Assembly: GCA_013154375.1 (NCBI GenBank)
Contig: JAADCR010000013.1
Coordinates: 1 to 61,814, forward strand
Source of the DNA: Aquificota bacterium
Lineage (GTDB): Bacteria; Aquificota; Aquificia; Aquificales; Aquificaceae
Direction of reading: 5' to 3'
DNA length: 61,814 nucleotides
Shown here piece after piece: positions 49,328 through 56,879 of the stretch. The notes below the pieces were generated by a model that had not been told where the DNA came from, searched no databases, and saw only the letters and a program-made list of their open reading frames with translations. A program made the translations under genes and the position numbers. The stretch's first letter is position 1. Every line of letters begins with the position of its first letter.

Positions 49328-50145
49328 CGCTCTTAGCCTTCGGCGCTCAGCTTATAGACCGCGTGGTGGCCTCGGTGAACGGCGAGCCCATCTTAGAGAG
49401 CGACCTGAGGCTGGCCCAGCTTTACTACGGCATAAACGACCGGAGAGAGCTTCTCCAGAAGCTGATTGAGGTTAACCTCGTCTACCAGTACCTTAGGGCC
49501 CGGGGCGTGGACGTACCCGACGACAAGATTGACGCGCTCGTGCTCGAGCTTGCGCACATGAACGGCATGACGCTCGAGGAGCTCCGTAAAGAGTTTGAGA
49601 AGAGCGGGCTTACGCTGAAAGACTTTAAACGCTTCTTAAAGAAAGACCTCATGGCCTCGCGCGTTATATGGGACTTTCTCGCGCGGGAGCTGAGCGTCTC
49701 GGAGCTTGAGCTCGAGCTGGCACGCCTGAAAGAAGGGCCCGTTAAGCTTAAAAAGCAGCTCGAGCTGCTTGTACTTCCTAAAGAGGCGGGGGAGGAGCTG
49801 CTTAAGGAGCTCGAACGGAACCCAGAGCCCGACCTTAAAGAGCTGGCCGGGAAGCTGGACGGCGAGTACGAGCTTCTAACCGTCGAGAAGGGAGACCTGC
49901 TTCCCGAGCTCGACGCGCAGGTCTGGCGCGCACGCGAGGGCGAGCTCGTCTTTGCCGAAGACGGGGAGCACCTGTACGTAGCGCGCGTGCTTAAAACCGT
50001 TAAGGAGACGGTGGAAGGTGACGAAGAGGAGCTAAAAAGGGCGCTGTTTGAGAAGAAGCTGAAAGAGAAGTACCAAGAGCTTCTTAACGAGCTTAGTAAA
50101 AAGAGCGTGATAGTTATAGTTGAAGAAGCTCCCGGAGCTTCCTAA
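49270..50145 (+). CDS. second SurA-like periplasmic chaperone
   Basis: 291 residues. Signal peptide region LRGKVLLGALVALLAFGAQ then IDRVVASVNGEPILESDLRL, the SurA N-terminal pattern, and a long helical domain (MNGMTLEELRKEFEKSGL). The C-terminal half is only weakly parvulin-like (ARVLKTVKE), so it may be chaperone only. It starts 58 bases inside the previous gene in another frame, an unusually long overlap that encodes its signal peptide. The end overlaps the uracil-DNA glycosylase gene by 32 bases on the other strand. Confidence 0.8.
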   Translation: MVPGGLRALRGKVLLGALVALLAFGAQLIDRVVASVNGEPILESDLRLAQLYYGINDRRELLQKLIEVNLVYQYLRARGVDVPDDKIDALVLELAHMNGMTLEELRKEFEKSGLTLKDFKRFLKKDLMASRVIWDFLARELSVSELELELARLKEGPVKLKKQLELLVLPKEAGEELLKELERNPEPDLKELAGKLDGEYELLTVEKGDLLPELDAQVWRAREGELVFAEDGEHLYVARVLKTVKETVEGDEEELKRALFEKKLKEKYQELLNELSKKSVIVIVEEAPGAS

Positions 50146-50770
50146 AGTCTTCCCTTAAAACCGGCTCGGCGGAGGGGTTTCTTAACACGTAGGCCGGGTG
50201 GAAGGTAAGGAGCACCTTTATTTTAGGGTCGTACGGGTAGGTAAAGACCTGACCGCGGGCCTTCGTGATTTTTAAACTCTTACCCAGCACGCCCTCGCCC
50301 GCCGTAGCTCCTAAACAGCAGATAACCTTGGGCTTAACTATCTCAATCTCCTTTCTCAGGTAAGGGTTACAGGCTTGAATCTCTTCGCGCGTGGGTTTCC
50401 GGTTGCCCGGCGGACGGCACTTACAGACGTTGGTTATGTAAACGTCCTCACGCTTAAGCCCCAGCTCTTCTTCTATTAGACGGTTAAGCAGCTGGCCCGC
50501 CCGGCCTACGAAGGGCTTGCCTTGGCGGTCTTCTTCCTCGCCCGGGGCCTCGCCTACGAATACGACGGGCGAGTACGGGTTCCCGTCGCCGGGCACGACC
50601 TGCGTACGGCTCTCGTGAAGCGGGCAGCGCGTACAGCTTTTCAGCTTCTCAAAAAGCTCTTTAAGCTTTTTAACCTTCTCGTCCTGCGGCACGCCTCCGT
50701 CTCCTTCGGTAAAGTATAGCTCGGTAAAGCCTATGGCCTGCAACGCTAACAGCGTCTCTTTTAGTCCCAA
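50114..50770 (-). CDS. type-4 uracil-DNA glycosylase
   Basis: Fe-S base excision repair enzyme of thermophiles that removes uracil from DNA. 218 residues. The catalytic motif is FVGEAPGEEEDRQGKPFVG. Four cluster cysteines are in SCTRCPLHE, KCRPPGNRK and ACNPYL (with a further Cys pair near VICCLG). The C-terminal motif LTFHPAYVLRNP is typical. About 20 N-terminal residues precede the usual start. Its ATG overlaps the JAMM gene by 10 bases. Confidence 0.92.
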   Translation of the reverse strand: MGLKETLLALQAIGFTELYFTEGDGGVPQDEKVKKLKELFEKLKSCTRCPLHESRTQVVPGDGNPYSPVVFVGEAPGEEEDRQGKPFVGRAGQLLNRLIEEELGLKREDVYITNVCKCRPPGNRKPTREEIQACNPYLRKEIEIVKPKVICCLGATAGEGVLGKSLKITKARGQVFTYPYDPKIKVLLTFHPAYVLRNPSAEPVLREDFRKLRELLQL

Positions 50771-51177
50771 ACGAGCACCTCCTCCTCTTTAAACGCCTCG
50801 TTCTCGAGCTCCCAGCTGCGGTAAGAGACGGCCTTACCGTCCCGGACCGAGACTATAAGGTACGACAGCTCGGGGAAAGCCCGCTCGAGGTCGAAGCGGG
50901 AGGGCCGGTCCGGGTGGTCGGGGTGAGAGTGGTAAACGCCGACAATCTCGAGCCCTTTCTCAAGCGCGTAGTCTTCGGCCTTAAGGTAGTCGTGCGGGCT
51001 TATCTCGTAGCGGTCGCGGCGGCGCTCTTTGTTGGCGTTGGGCGTCTCAAAGACTTCGTATACGACGCGTGCGTCTCCTTCGCGTCTGCCTAAAAGCAGA
51101 CCGCACGTCTCGTAAGGGTAGTCGCGTTCGGCCTGACGGAGCAGCTTCTCCAGCTCCGAGCGCTTTATCTTAAGCAT
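50761..51177 (-). CDS. JAMM/MPN metalloprotease (Mec-like)
   Basis: 138 residues. Catalytic set: Glu in YETCGLLLGRR (about residue 22), then HSHPDHPDRPSRFDLERA with the HxH...SxxD zinc motif complete. Prokaryotic relatives remove a C-terminal cysteine or extension from ubiquitin-like sulfur carriers such as CysO or MoaD-like proteins. No sulfur carrier or thiF gene is near, so the substrate is unknown. No Shine-Dalgarno; TAAAAT ends 6 bases before ATG. Confidence 0.9.
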   Translation of the reverse strand: MLKIKRSELEKLLRQAERDYPYETCGLLLGRREGDARVVYEVFETPNANKERRRDRYEISPHDYLKAEDYALEKGLEIVGVYHSHPDHPDRPSRFDLERAFPELSYLIVSVRDGKAVSYRSWELENEAFKEEEVLVWD

Positions 51178-51183
51178 AGTTAC

Positions 51184-51189
51184 ATTTTA
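51184..51189 (-). promoter_or_regulatory. -10-like TAAAAT built on the stop codon of the solute-binding protein gene
   Basis: The TAA stop (51187-51189) is the first half of the hexamer, which ends 6 bases before the ATG of the JAMM gene. Confidence 0.4.
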
Positions 51190-52926
51190 GTCGCGGACGA
51201 AAAGCCTTAAAGGCTCGTACCAGCCCCAGACGGTGGGGAAGGCGTTTTTAAGCCGGCTGTTTACGGCTATCATGCTCCGCGGTGCGGCTATAAAGAGCAT
51301 GGGCTGCTGCTCGGTTATAATCCTGAAGGCTTCTTTGTAAAGCTTTACGCGCTTCTCGTAGTTAAGCTCCGAAGCCGCGCGGTCGAAAAGCTCGTCTACC
51401 TTCCTCTCCCACTCGGTGGAGGGCTTTTTCTGGCGCGGGTACCACATGTGGAGGCTGCCCGAGGAGTGCCAGACGTTCCGCCCGAAGTGGGGGTCCACCG
51501 AGCCGGTAAGACCGATAATAACGGCTTCCCAAGCGTAGGGCGGTGAGGTGAGACGCGTAACGAGGCTGTTAAAGTCCACGGGCTGGAAGTGCACCTTTAT
51601 CCCGAGCTTTTTAAAGTCTTCCTTAATTATGGCGCCTATGAGCTCGCGCTCGCGGTTGCCCGCGTTGGTAAGGAGCGTGAAGCTCACCTCGTTACCCTCG
51701 GGGTCTTCGAGCCAGCCGTCGCCGTCGCGGTCGGTAAAGCCTGCTCGTCGCAGAAGCTCGCGGGCTTTTTTAAGGTCGTAAGGAAACTTAGGGTAGTAGC
51801 TCTCGTCGTAGTAAGGACGGTTGGCCGGCGTTACGGGCGTGTAGAGCGGCTCGGCAAGACCGTTGTAAACGAGCCTTACTATTCCTTCCCGGTCCACCGC
51901 GTGCGAGAGGGCGACGCGGAAGAGCCGGTTTCTGAACCACTTTATCTTGTACTTAGGCACGGACGACTCGGGGTTCTGGTTAAACACTAAAAAGGTCGTC
52001 GAGGGCGTGGCACCGAGGTCGTAAACGACGAAGTTCTTCTCTTTCTGTGCGGCTAAAAACAGAAGGTCCTGCGCCCTTACGCCGAGGTAGTCGAGCTCGC
52101 CGCGGATAAAGCGCAGCAGCGCCGTCTCGGGGTCGGGCACTATGAGACCTACCTTTCTCTTAACGTAAGGCAGGGGACGGCCCTGCTCGTCACGCCGGTA
52201 GTAAAGGGGGTTACGCTCGTAGAGCACGCGCTGCCCTTTCTCGTACTTTACGAGCTTGTACGGGCCCGTCCCGACTATCTCGGACGGCGGCGCGTTGACG
52301 GTCCAAGCGGTGGTAAAGGTACCGCTTTTTACGAAAGGCTCGAGCTTGTGCTTGGGTAGTATCTCGGCCGAGAGGGCGCTTAAGAAGGGGGCGAAAGGCT
52401 CGGGCAGTACGAACTCCACCGCGTAGCGGTCTACTTTTCTTACCTCAATTTTCTTCCCTTTAACCTTCAGTACGTCGCCTACGGAGGTGGGTATCTCGTC
52501 GTTAAGGTAGACCTGCCGGTAGGTAAAGACCACGTCGTCCGCGGTAAAGGGCTTCCCGTCGTGCCAGTAGACGCCCTTTCTTAGGTAGAAGCGCCACCTC
52601 TTGCCGCCGTCGAGCACCTCCCACCGCTCGGCCAGCGCGGGCTCGGGCCTTAAAGTCTTAACGTTTAAACGCGTAAGGCCTTCAAAGAGGTCCGCCAGCA
52701 CGGCCGTGGAGCTCGTCTCCATGGCCAGCGCCGGGTTTAAGGTCTTCGGGTCGGACGAAAGGTGGAACCTTATAGTCCCGTCGGTAAGGCTTCCGGGGCT
52801 CTCGGGCTTAAACGCCTCGGGGCTTAGCTTAACTACCGTTATGCCTCCGGGCGAAGGGGAGGTGGCGAGGTGGAAAGGCAGGAAAGAGAGAAACAAGACC
52901 GCTAACGCGGTAAGAAAGGGACGCAT
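51187..52926 (-). CDS. extracellular solute-binding protein family 5 (oligopeptide-type)
   Basis: 579 residues. Signal peptide PFLTALAVLFLSFLPFHLA, then the family 5 pattern: FHLSSDPKTLNPA, WRFYLRKGVYWHDGKPFTAD and DVVFTYRQVY. The C-terminal half has the two-lobe pattern with ALSHAVDREGIVRLVY and KKARELLRRAGF. It should bind peptides or similar compounds in the periplasm for an ABC importer, but no permease or ATPase gene is near. No Shine-Dalgarno; TAAATT, whose TAA is the argC stop, ends 7 bases before ATG. Confidence 0.9.
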   Translation of the reverse strand: MRPFLTALAVLFLSFLPFHLATSPSPGGITVVKLSPEAFKPESPGSLTDGTIRFHLSSDPKTLNPALAMETSSTAVLADLFEGLTRLNVKTLRPEPALAERWEVLDGGKRWRFYLRKGVYWHDGKPFTADDVVFTYRQVYLNDEIPTSVGDVLKVKGKKIEVRKVDRYAVEFVLPEPFAPFLSALSAEILPKHKLEPFVKSGTFTTAWTVNAPPSEIVGTGPYKLVKYEKGQRVLYERNPLYYRRDEQGRPLPYVKRKVGLIVPDPETALLRFIRGELDYLGVRAQDLLFLAAQKEKNFVVYDLGATPSTTFLVFNQNPESSVPKYKIKWFRNRLFRVALSHAVDREGIVRLVYNGLAEPLYTPVTPANRPYYDESYYPKFPYDLKKARELLRRAGFTDRDGDGWLEDPEGNEVSFTLLTNAGNRERELIGAIIKEDFKKLGIKVHFQPVDFNSLVTRLTSPPYAWEAVIIGLTGSVDPHFGRNVWHSSGSLHMWYPRQKKPSTEWERKVDELFDRAASELNYEKRVKLYKEAFRIITEQQPMLFIAAPRSMIAVNSRLKNAFPTVWGWYEPLRLFVRD

Positions 52927-52933
52927 GGGTTTT

Positions 52934-52939
52934 AATTTA
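52934..52939 (-). promoter_or_regulatory. -10-like TAAATT built on the argC stop codon
   Basis: Minus-strand hexamer whose TAA is the argC stop; it ends 7 bases before the ATG of the solute-binding protein gene. Confidence 0.35.
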
Positions 52940-53959
52940 AGGGACGCAGGGCGTCTGGTACAGACCCTCGTCCTCGTCGAGGTTAAACATAACGTTGGCG
53001 TTCTGGAGAGCTTGCAGGGACGCCCCCTTACCGAGGTTGTCTATAGCGCTTATCACCACGGCCGTAGAGCTTCTCCCGTCGTAGTGAGGGTATATAAAGC
53101 AGTGGTTCGTGCCCGCGGCCCACTTGGCGTGAGGCGGCTCGTTTACTACCGAGACGAAGGGCTCGCCGTCGTAGAACGCCTCGTAGAGCTCCCTAAGCTC
53201 TACCTTAGGGATGCGGGCGTGTGCTATACAGACCATGCCGCGCGAGCTTGGCAGTACGGTAGGCGTGAAGCGGAGATTAAGCGCGCCTCCCGACAGCTCG
53301 CTTAGAACCTGCTCCATCTCGGGCACGTGGCGGTGCTTCTCTACCGCGTAAGGGAAGAAGTCCTGAGCCATCTCGGGAAAGTGGTACTCCTGACGGGGCT
53401 TTCTGCCCGCGCCGCTGACGCCCGAAAGACCGACGACCGCGGGCGGCTCGTTTAGAAGCCCTTCTTTTGCAAGCGGAGCCAGAGCCAAGAGGGCGGCGGT
53501 GGGGTAGCAGCCGGGGTTGGCCACGAGACGGGCGTCTTTTATCTGCTCCCGGTACAGCTCGGGCAGGCCGTAGACGGCCTGACTGAGCAGCTCGGGGTAA
53601 GGGTGCGTAAAACCGTAGTACTCGGGGTAAAGCGAGGCGTCTTTCAGCCGGTAGGCGGCCGAGAGGTCCACGACTCTTTTACCTTCCTCGAGGAGCTTCG
53701 GGACGAGCTCGAGCGAGACCTCGTGCGGCAGACAGAGAAAAGCCAGCTCGAACTCCTCTCTTGGCTCCTCGGTAAGCGGGAAGTCGGCCAGATACGTAGG
53801 GCCGAAAAAGGGGAAGACCTCTTTTAGCGTCTTGCCGGCGTGAGAGGAAGAGACTAAGGCCGTAACCTCGAAAACGGGATGGAGAAGCAAAGCACGCAGG
53901 AGCTCGAGACCGGTGTACCCGGTAACGCCGTATACGGCGACCTTTACCGTTTGCTCCAC
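52937..53959 (-). CDS. argC: N-acetyl-gamma-glutamyl-phosphate reductase
   Basis: Third step of arginine synthesis. 340 residues. NADPH motif VYGVTGYTGLELLRALL at the N-terminus, catalytic Cys in ANPGCYPTAALLAL (about residue 150), and a His-rich active-site region EKHRHVPEMEQ. VDLSAAYRLKD is typical. GTG start, overlapping the rpsI end by 16 bases, so expressed with ribosomal protein genes. Confidence 0.95.
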   Translation of the reverse strand: MEQTVKVAVYGVTGYTGLELLRALLLHPVFEVTALVSSSHAGKTLKEVFPFFGPTYLADFPLTEEPREEFELAFLCLPHEVSLELVPKLLEEGKRVVDLSAAYRLKDASLYPEYYGFTHPYPELLSQAVYGLPELYREQIKDARLVANPGCYPTAALLALAPLAKEGLLNEPPAVVGLSGVSGAGRKPRQEYHFPEMAQDFFPYAVEKHRHVPEMEQVLSELSGGALNLRFTPTVLPSSRGMVCIAHARIPKVELRELYEAFYDGEPFVSVVNEPPHAKWAAGTNHCFIYPHYDGRSSTAVVISAIDNLGKGASLQALQNANVMFNLDEDEGLYQTPCVP

Positions 53960-54390
53960 CTGTACTTTGCCCTCGCGCCCATCTGGCCGTACTTTTTACG
54001 CTCTTTCTTGCGCGCGTCGCGCGTAAGAAGGCCTGCCTTTTTAAGCGTAGGCCTTAGCTCGGGGTTGTAGCTCACGAGGGCTTTAGCCACGCCGTACATA
54101 ATGGCCTCGGCCTGAGCCGAGACGCCGCCGCCCCTTACCGTGGCGTATATGCCGAACTTACCTTCCTGCCCGGTGAGCTTAAAAGGGTACATAACTTTGT
54201 TAAAGAGCGTCTCCCGTCTAACGTAGTCCTTAAGCTCGTACTCTTTCTTCGTCTTGTCGGAGCGGACGATGAACTTACCCGGCTGGTCGCGCAGGAGCCA
54301 GACGCGGGCCACCGCCTCTTTTCTTTTCCCGGTACCGTAGTAAGAGTTCTCGGGCGTTATGCGGAAGTCTTTAAGTTTCTGAACTATCAT
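53944..54390 (-). CDS. rpsI: 30S ribosomal protein S9
   Basis: 148 residues. The S9 pattern begins at [16 protein letters not shown] after an extra N-terminal 18 residues; the C-terminal tail [17 protein letters not shown] reaches the P-site tRNA, with the invariant KR end. ATGA overlap with rplM, the usual L13-S9 operon. Confidence 0.97.
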   Translation of the reverse strand: MIVQKLKDFRITPENSYYGTGKRKEAVARVWLLRDQPGKFIVRSDKTKKEYELKDYVRRETLFNKVMYPFKLTGQEGKFGIYATVRGGGVSAQAEAIMYGVAKALVSYNPELRPTLKKAGLLTRDARKKERKKYGQMGARAKYRWSKR

Positions 54391-54821
54391 GCCTTAACCT
54401 CCAGAGGTTGAGGGTTCTGGGCCTTGTGAGGGTGCTCGGGCCCGCGGTAGACCTTAAGCTTTTTCAGCATCCGGTGGCCGAGCCGGTTTTTAGGGAGCAT
54501 CCGCTTTACCGCGAGCCTTATAACCTCTTCGGGCTTGTTCTCGAGCATCCACCTAAGGGGCCGGGCCTTAAGACCGCCCGGGTAACCGCTGTGGCGGTAG
54601 TATATCTTCTGGTCGAGCTTCTTGCCCGTCACCCTTATCTTCTCGGCGTTTACGACGATAACGAAGTCACCGCAGTCGACGTCGGGCTGGTAGTAAGGCT
54701 TGTGCTTCCCGCGCAGAATCTTAGCTATCTCGCTGGCGAGCCGTCCCAGCGTCTTACCCGTCGCGTCGACGACCCACCACTTTCTCTCAACCTCGTGCGG
54801 CTTTATGCGGTAAGTCTTCAT
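54387..54821 (-). CDS. rplM: 50S ribosomal protein L13
   Basis: 144 residues, with [21 protein letters not shown] at the start split by the usual turn, then [16 protein letters not shown] and [14 protein letters not shown] lies 6 bases before ATG, and TAAAAT at 54849-54854 after the LysM gene stop is a likely -10, so this is a leadered unit with its own promoter. Confidence 0.98.
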   Translation of the reverse strand: MKTYRIKPHEVERKWWVVDATGKTLGRLASEIAKILRGKHKPYYQPDVDCGDFVIVVNAEKIRVTGKKLDQKIYYRHSGYPGGLKARPLRWMLENKPEEVIRLAVKRMLPKNRLGHRMLKKLKVYRGPEHPHKAQNPQPLEVKA

Positions 54822-54854
54822 GGTTACCTCACCCCGTGCAGGCGAGTTATTTTA

Positions 54855-55874
54855 CTACTTAGAGCGCACGTATTCAAGGGGGTTAAGCAGGCTGCCCTCG
54901 GGGCTTCTTACCTCAAAGTGTAGCGCACACCTGCCCTCGTCGGGCTTTATGCCCACGCGGGCTATCTCTTGACCCTTACGCACCCTCTGGCCTACCCGTA
55001 CGAACGACCTCGCCGCGTAAGCGTAAAGGCTTACGAAGCTCCCGTGGTCCACGATAATGACGTTCCCGAAGGCGCTAAGGTCGTCTCCGCTGTAAACCAC
55101 CGTACCGTCCTCTACGGCTTTTACCGGCCTCCCGCAGCCGGCGTATATTAACACGCCGCGCTTGTTCCTAACCACCCTACCCTTTACCGGGAAGAAGTCT
55201 ATCTTAGGCTTAGGCGCCCTTAAGGGTCTGCGCTCGTAAACCACGCGCGTAACCGGTATCCTCAGCCTCTGGCCTACGTATATTCTGTCGGACCTGAGGC
55301 GGTTAGCCCGCTTTATGGCCTTCACGGTGGTACCGAACTTACGCGCTATCTTTATAAGCGTGTCGCCGCGCTTCACGCGGTAGGTAATGTAGACGGTCTT
55401 ACGGACGCGGACCTTTACGTAGCGCGAGCGCGTCCGCTTGCGCTCTTCCCTTTTTACGGCGACTTTCTTTTTAACGGGGATGCGGAGCTTCTGGCCTACG
55501 TATATTCTGTCGGACCTGAGGCGGTTGGCCCGCTTTATGGCCTTCACGGTGGTGCCGAACCTGCGGGCTATCTTTGCAAGCGTGTCGCCGCGCTTCACGC
55601 GGTAGGTAACGTAAGAAGTTTTATAGGCGTAGCGCGTAGCGCTCTTTTTTCTTTTCTTAACGGGTTTGTAGGCGACGCAGATGCGCTGTCCGGGTCTTAG
55701 GTACTTCTGTCTTTTTAGACGGGGGTTCAGGCGGTAGAGCTCCTTTACCGAGAGGTTGAACTTTCTGGCTATGGCCCAGAGGCTGTCGCCTCTTTTAACC
55801 GTGTAGTAGATGTGACACTCGGCGGAGAAAAGAAGAGCGCTAATACCTAATATCAAAACCGTAAAGAGGCTCAT
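54855..55874 (-). CDS. LysM and LytM-domain protein with a degenerate M23 active site
   Basis: 339 residues, exported by an N-terminal hydrophobic helix. Three LysM domains at about 21-66, 86-130 and 160-204 bind peptidoglycan; the second and third are almost identical. The C-terminal M23/LytM domain keeps the fold (YAGCGRPVKAVEDGTVVYSG, ALHFEVR) but the first zinc pair (HxxxD) is replaced by RNKRG and the usual YxHL by YAYA. It is therefore probably an EnvC/NlpD-like activator of an amidase, not a peptidase. It starts inside the acylphosphatase gene (35-base overlap). Confidence 0.88.
   Translation of the reverse strand: MSLFTVLILGISALLFSAECHIYYTVKRGDSLWAIARKFNLSVKELYRLNPRLKRQKYLRPGQRICVAYKPVKKRKKSATRYAYKTSYVTYRVKRGDTLAKIARRFGTTVKAIKRANRLRSDRIYVGQKLRIPVKKKVAVKREERKRTRSRYVKVRVRKTVYITYRVKRGDTLIKIARKFGTTVKAIKRANRLRSDRIYVGQRLRIPVTRVVYERRPLRAPKPKIDFFPVKGRVVRNKRGVLIYAGCGRPVKAVEDGTVVYSGDDLSAFGNVIIVDHGSFVSLYAYAARSFVRVGQRVRKGQEIARVGIKPDEGRCALHFEVRSPEGSLLNPLEYVRSK
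55269..55610 (-). repeat. two near-identical direct copies coding LysM domains 2 and 3
   Basis: About 120 bases at 55269-55388 and again at 55491-55610 (222 bases apart, 74 residues) differ at only a few positions. They encode the same LysM core (RANRLRSDRIYVGQ). This shows recent duplication or gene conversion. Confidence 0.9.
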
Positions 55875-56109
55875 CGGGCTGCTCCTTTATAACCTCGAGC
55901 TTGTCTACGCGGGCGGCGGGAGGGCCTTTAAGGAGGTCTTTAAGGAAGTAACCTATAAGCTCGTCGTCGCCTTCTACGAGCACCTCGACCCTACCGTCGG
56001 GGAGGTTGCGTACCCATCCGCTCAGACCGTAGCTGTCGGCGACGCGCTTGGCGTAAGCCCTGTAACCTACCCCCTGAACGATGCCCTCCACGAATATCCT
56101 CAGTCTCAT
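55840..56109 (-). CDS. acyP: acylphosphatase
   Basis: 89 residues. Signature GIVQGVGYRAYAKRVA with the catalytic Arg (about 17) and GWVRNLPDGRVEV with the catalytic Asn. Hydrolyses acyl phosphates such as acetyl or carbamoyl phosphate. First gene of the minus-strand run; start codon only 17 bp from the divergent gene's ATG. Confidence 0.95.
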   Translation of the reverse strand: MRLRIFVEGIVQGVGYRAYAKRVADSYGLSGWVRNLPDGRVEVLVEGDDELIGYFLKDLLKGPPAARVDKLEVIKEQPDEPLYGFDIRY

Positions 56110-56126
56110 GTTTAAATAATAATATC
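56110..56126. promoter_or_regulatory. 17-bp bidirectional promoter between acyP and an unknown gene
   Basis: Only 17 AT-rich bp separate two outward ATGs. Plus-strand TAAATA (56113-56118) ends 8 bases before its ATG; minus-strand TATTAT (56119-56124) ends 9 bases before the acyP ATG. No leader or Shine-Dalgarno is possible if transcription starts here. Confidence 0.5.
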
Positions 56127-56537
56127 ATGGAAGGCGTGGCGCTTTTCCTGCTTAATCCTTTAAAAGACAAAAGGGTGTGGGCGGTTTTAACGCCCGACGG
56201 TGAGCTTATGGACGACGTAATGTCGGTAAAGCGGGCCCGCGCTTGCATGGCGGGCGAGATGGAGTTCTGGCTTAACCCCTTCGGCGGTGCTTACGAGTGG
56301 GACACTAAGGTAAGCGAGCCGCACGAGGAGGAGTTCGTCCGGTTTAAAAAGGAGGCGGCGCAGTACATGTGCGTATTTGACCTTACGGAGGCCGACCTCC
56401 AGTACATAGACTACTCGCCCATAAGCGGGGAGCTGCTCTTTGACAAGCCCGAGCTGGTTAAAAAGCTCGGCGAGAAGAAGTTTAAAGAGTTCGAGCGGTT
56501 TATGAAAGAGCTCTGGGAGTACGTTAAGGAGGACTAA
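56127..56537 (+). CDS. conserved-looking protein of unknown function
   Basis: 136 residues, soluble and acidic, not recognised. It opens MEGVALFLLNPLKDKRVWAV and has aromatic-rich parts (FWLNPFGGAYEWD, LQYIDYSPISG) and a charged C-terminal helix (KKFKEFERFMKELWEYVKED). Two cysteines. Codon use matches neighbours, so it is a real gene. Single gene; its stop overlaps the ferredoxin gene by 4 bases. Confidence 0.65.
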   Translation: MEGVALFLLNPLKDKRVWAVLTPDGELMDDVMSVKRARACMAGEMEFWLNPFGGAYEWDTKVSEPHEEEFVRFKKEAAQYMCVFDLTEADLQYIDYSPISGELLFDKPELVKKLGEKKFKEFERFMKELWEYVKED

Positions 56538-56821
56538 TCGCTCTCGATAACTATCTCGTCGCAGTCTTCTTTAACGATAACTAGCTGGCAGACGAGCCGC
56601 TGCTCCTCGTCCGAGGCTCCTATCCGCCAGAGCGTCTCCTCCTCTTCGGGCGAAGGCTCGTTAAGACACTCGAGACCCTTAACTACGCGCGCGACGCACA
56701 CCCCGCACTGCCCGTCCGTACAGCCGAACTCTATACCTGCTTTCTCTATAAGGTGAGCCAGCTCGGAGAACTTCACGCCGGGGGGTATGTCGAACACCTT
56801 ACCGTTAATGACCACCCTCAT
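56534..56821 (-). CDS. 2Fe-2S ferredoxin
   Basis: 95 residues of the plant/adrenodoxin-like fold. Cluster cysteines in FGCTDGQCGVCVA (CxxxxCxxC) and LVCQL near residue 78. Acidic C-terminus. An electron carrier in the cytoplasm; the partner is not shown by context. No Shine-Dalgarno; TAGAAT (56829-56834) ends exactly 7 bases before ATG. Confidence 0.9.
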   Translation of the reverse strand: MRVVINGKVFDIPPGVKFSELAHLIEKAGIEFGCTDGQCGVCVARVVKGLECLNEPSPEEEETLWRIGASDEEQRLVCQLVIVKEDCDEIVIESD

Positions 56822-56828
56822 GCCTTAC

Positions 56829-56834
56829 ATTCTA
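56829..56834 (-). promoter_or_regulatory. -10-like TAGAAT before the ferredoxin gene
   Basis: Minus-strand TATAGAAT motif, ending 7 bases before the ATG, with no room for a ribosome site. Confidence 0.5.
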
Positions 56835-56850
56835 TACCTTTCCCGAGGCC

Positions 56851-56856
56851 TATAAT
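56851..56856 (+). promoter_or_regulatory. -10 TATAAT of infB
   Basis: TATAAT 23 bases before the TTG start; a normal GGAGGT lies between. It contrasts with the leaderless type next door on the other strand. Confidence 0.5.
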
Positions 56857-56879
56857 AATACTTCTTAGGAGGTAAGAGC

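Noticed and set aside
55269-55610. Mobile element or CRISPR-like repeats
   Set aside because: The two copies lie in frame inside one gene and encode LysM domains.
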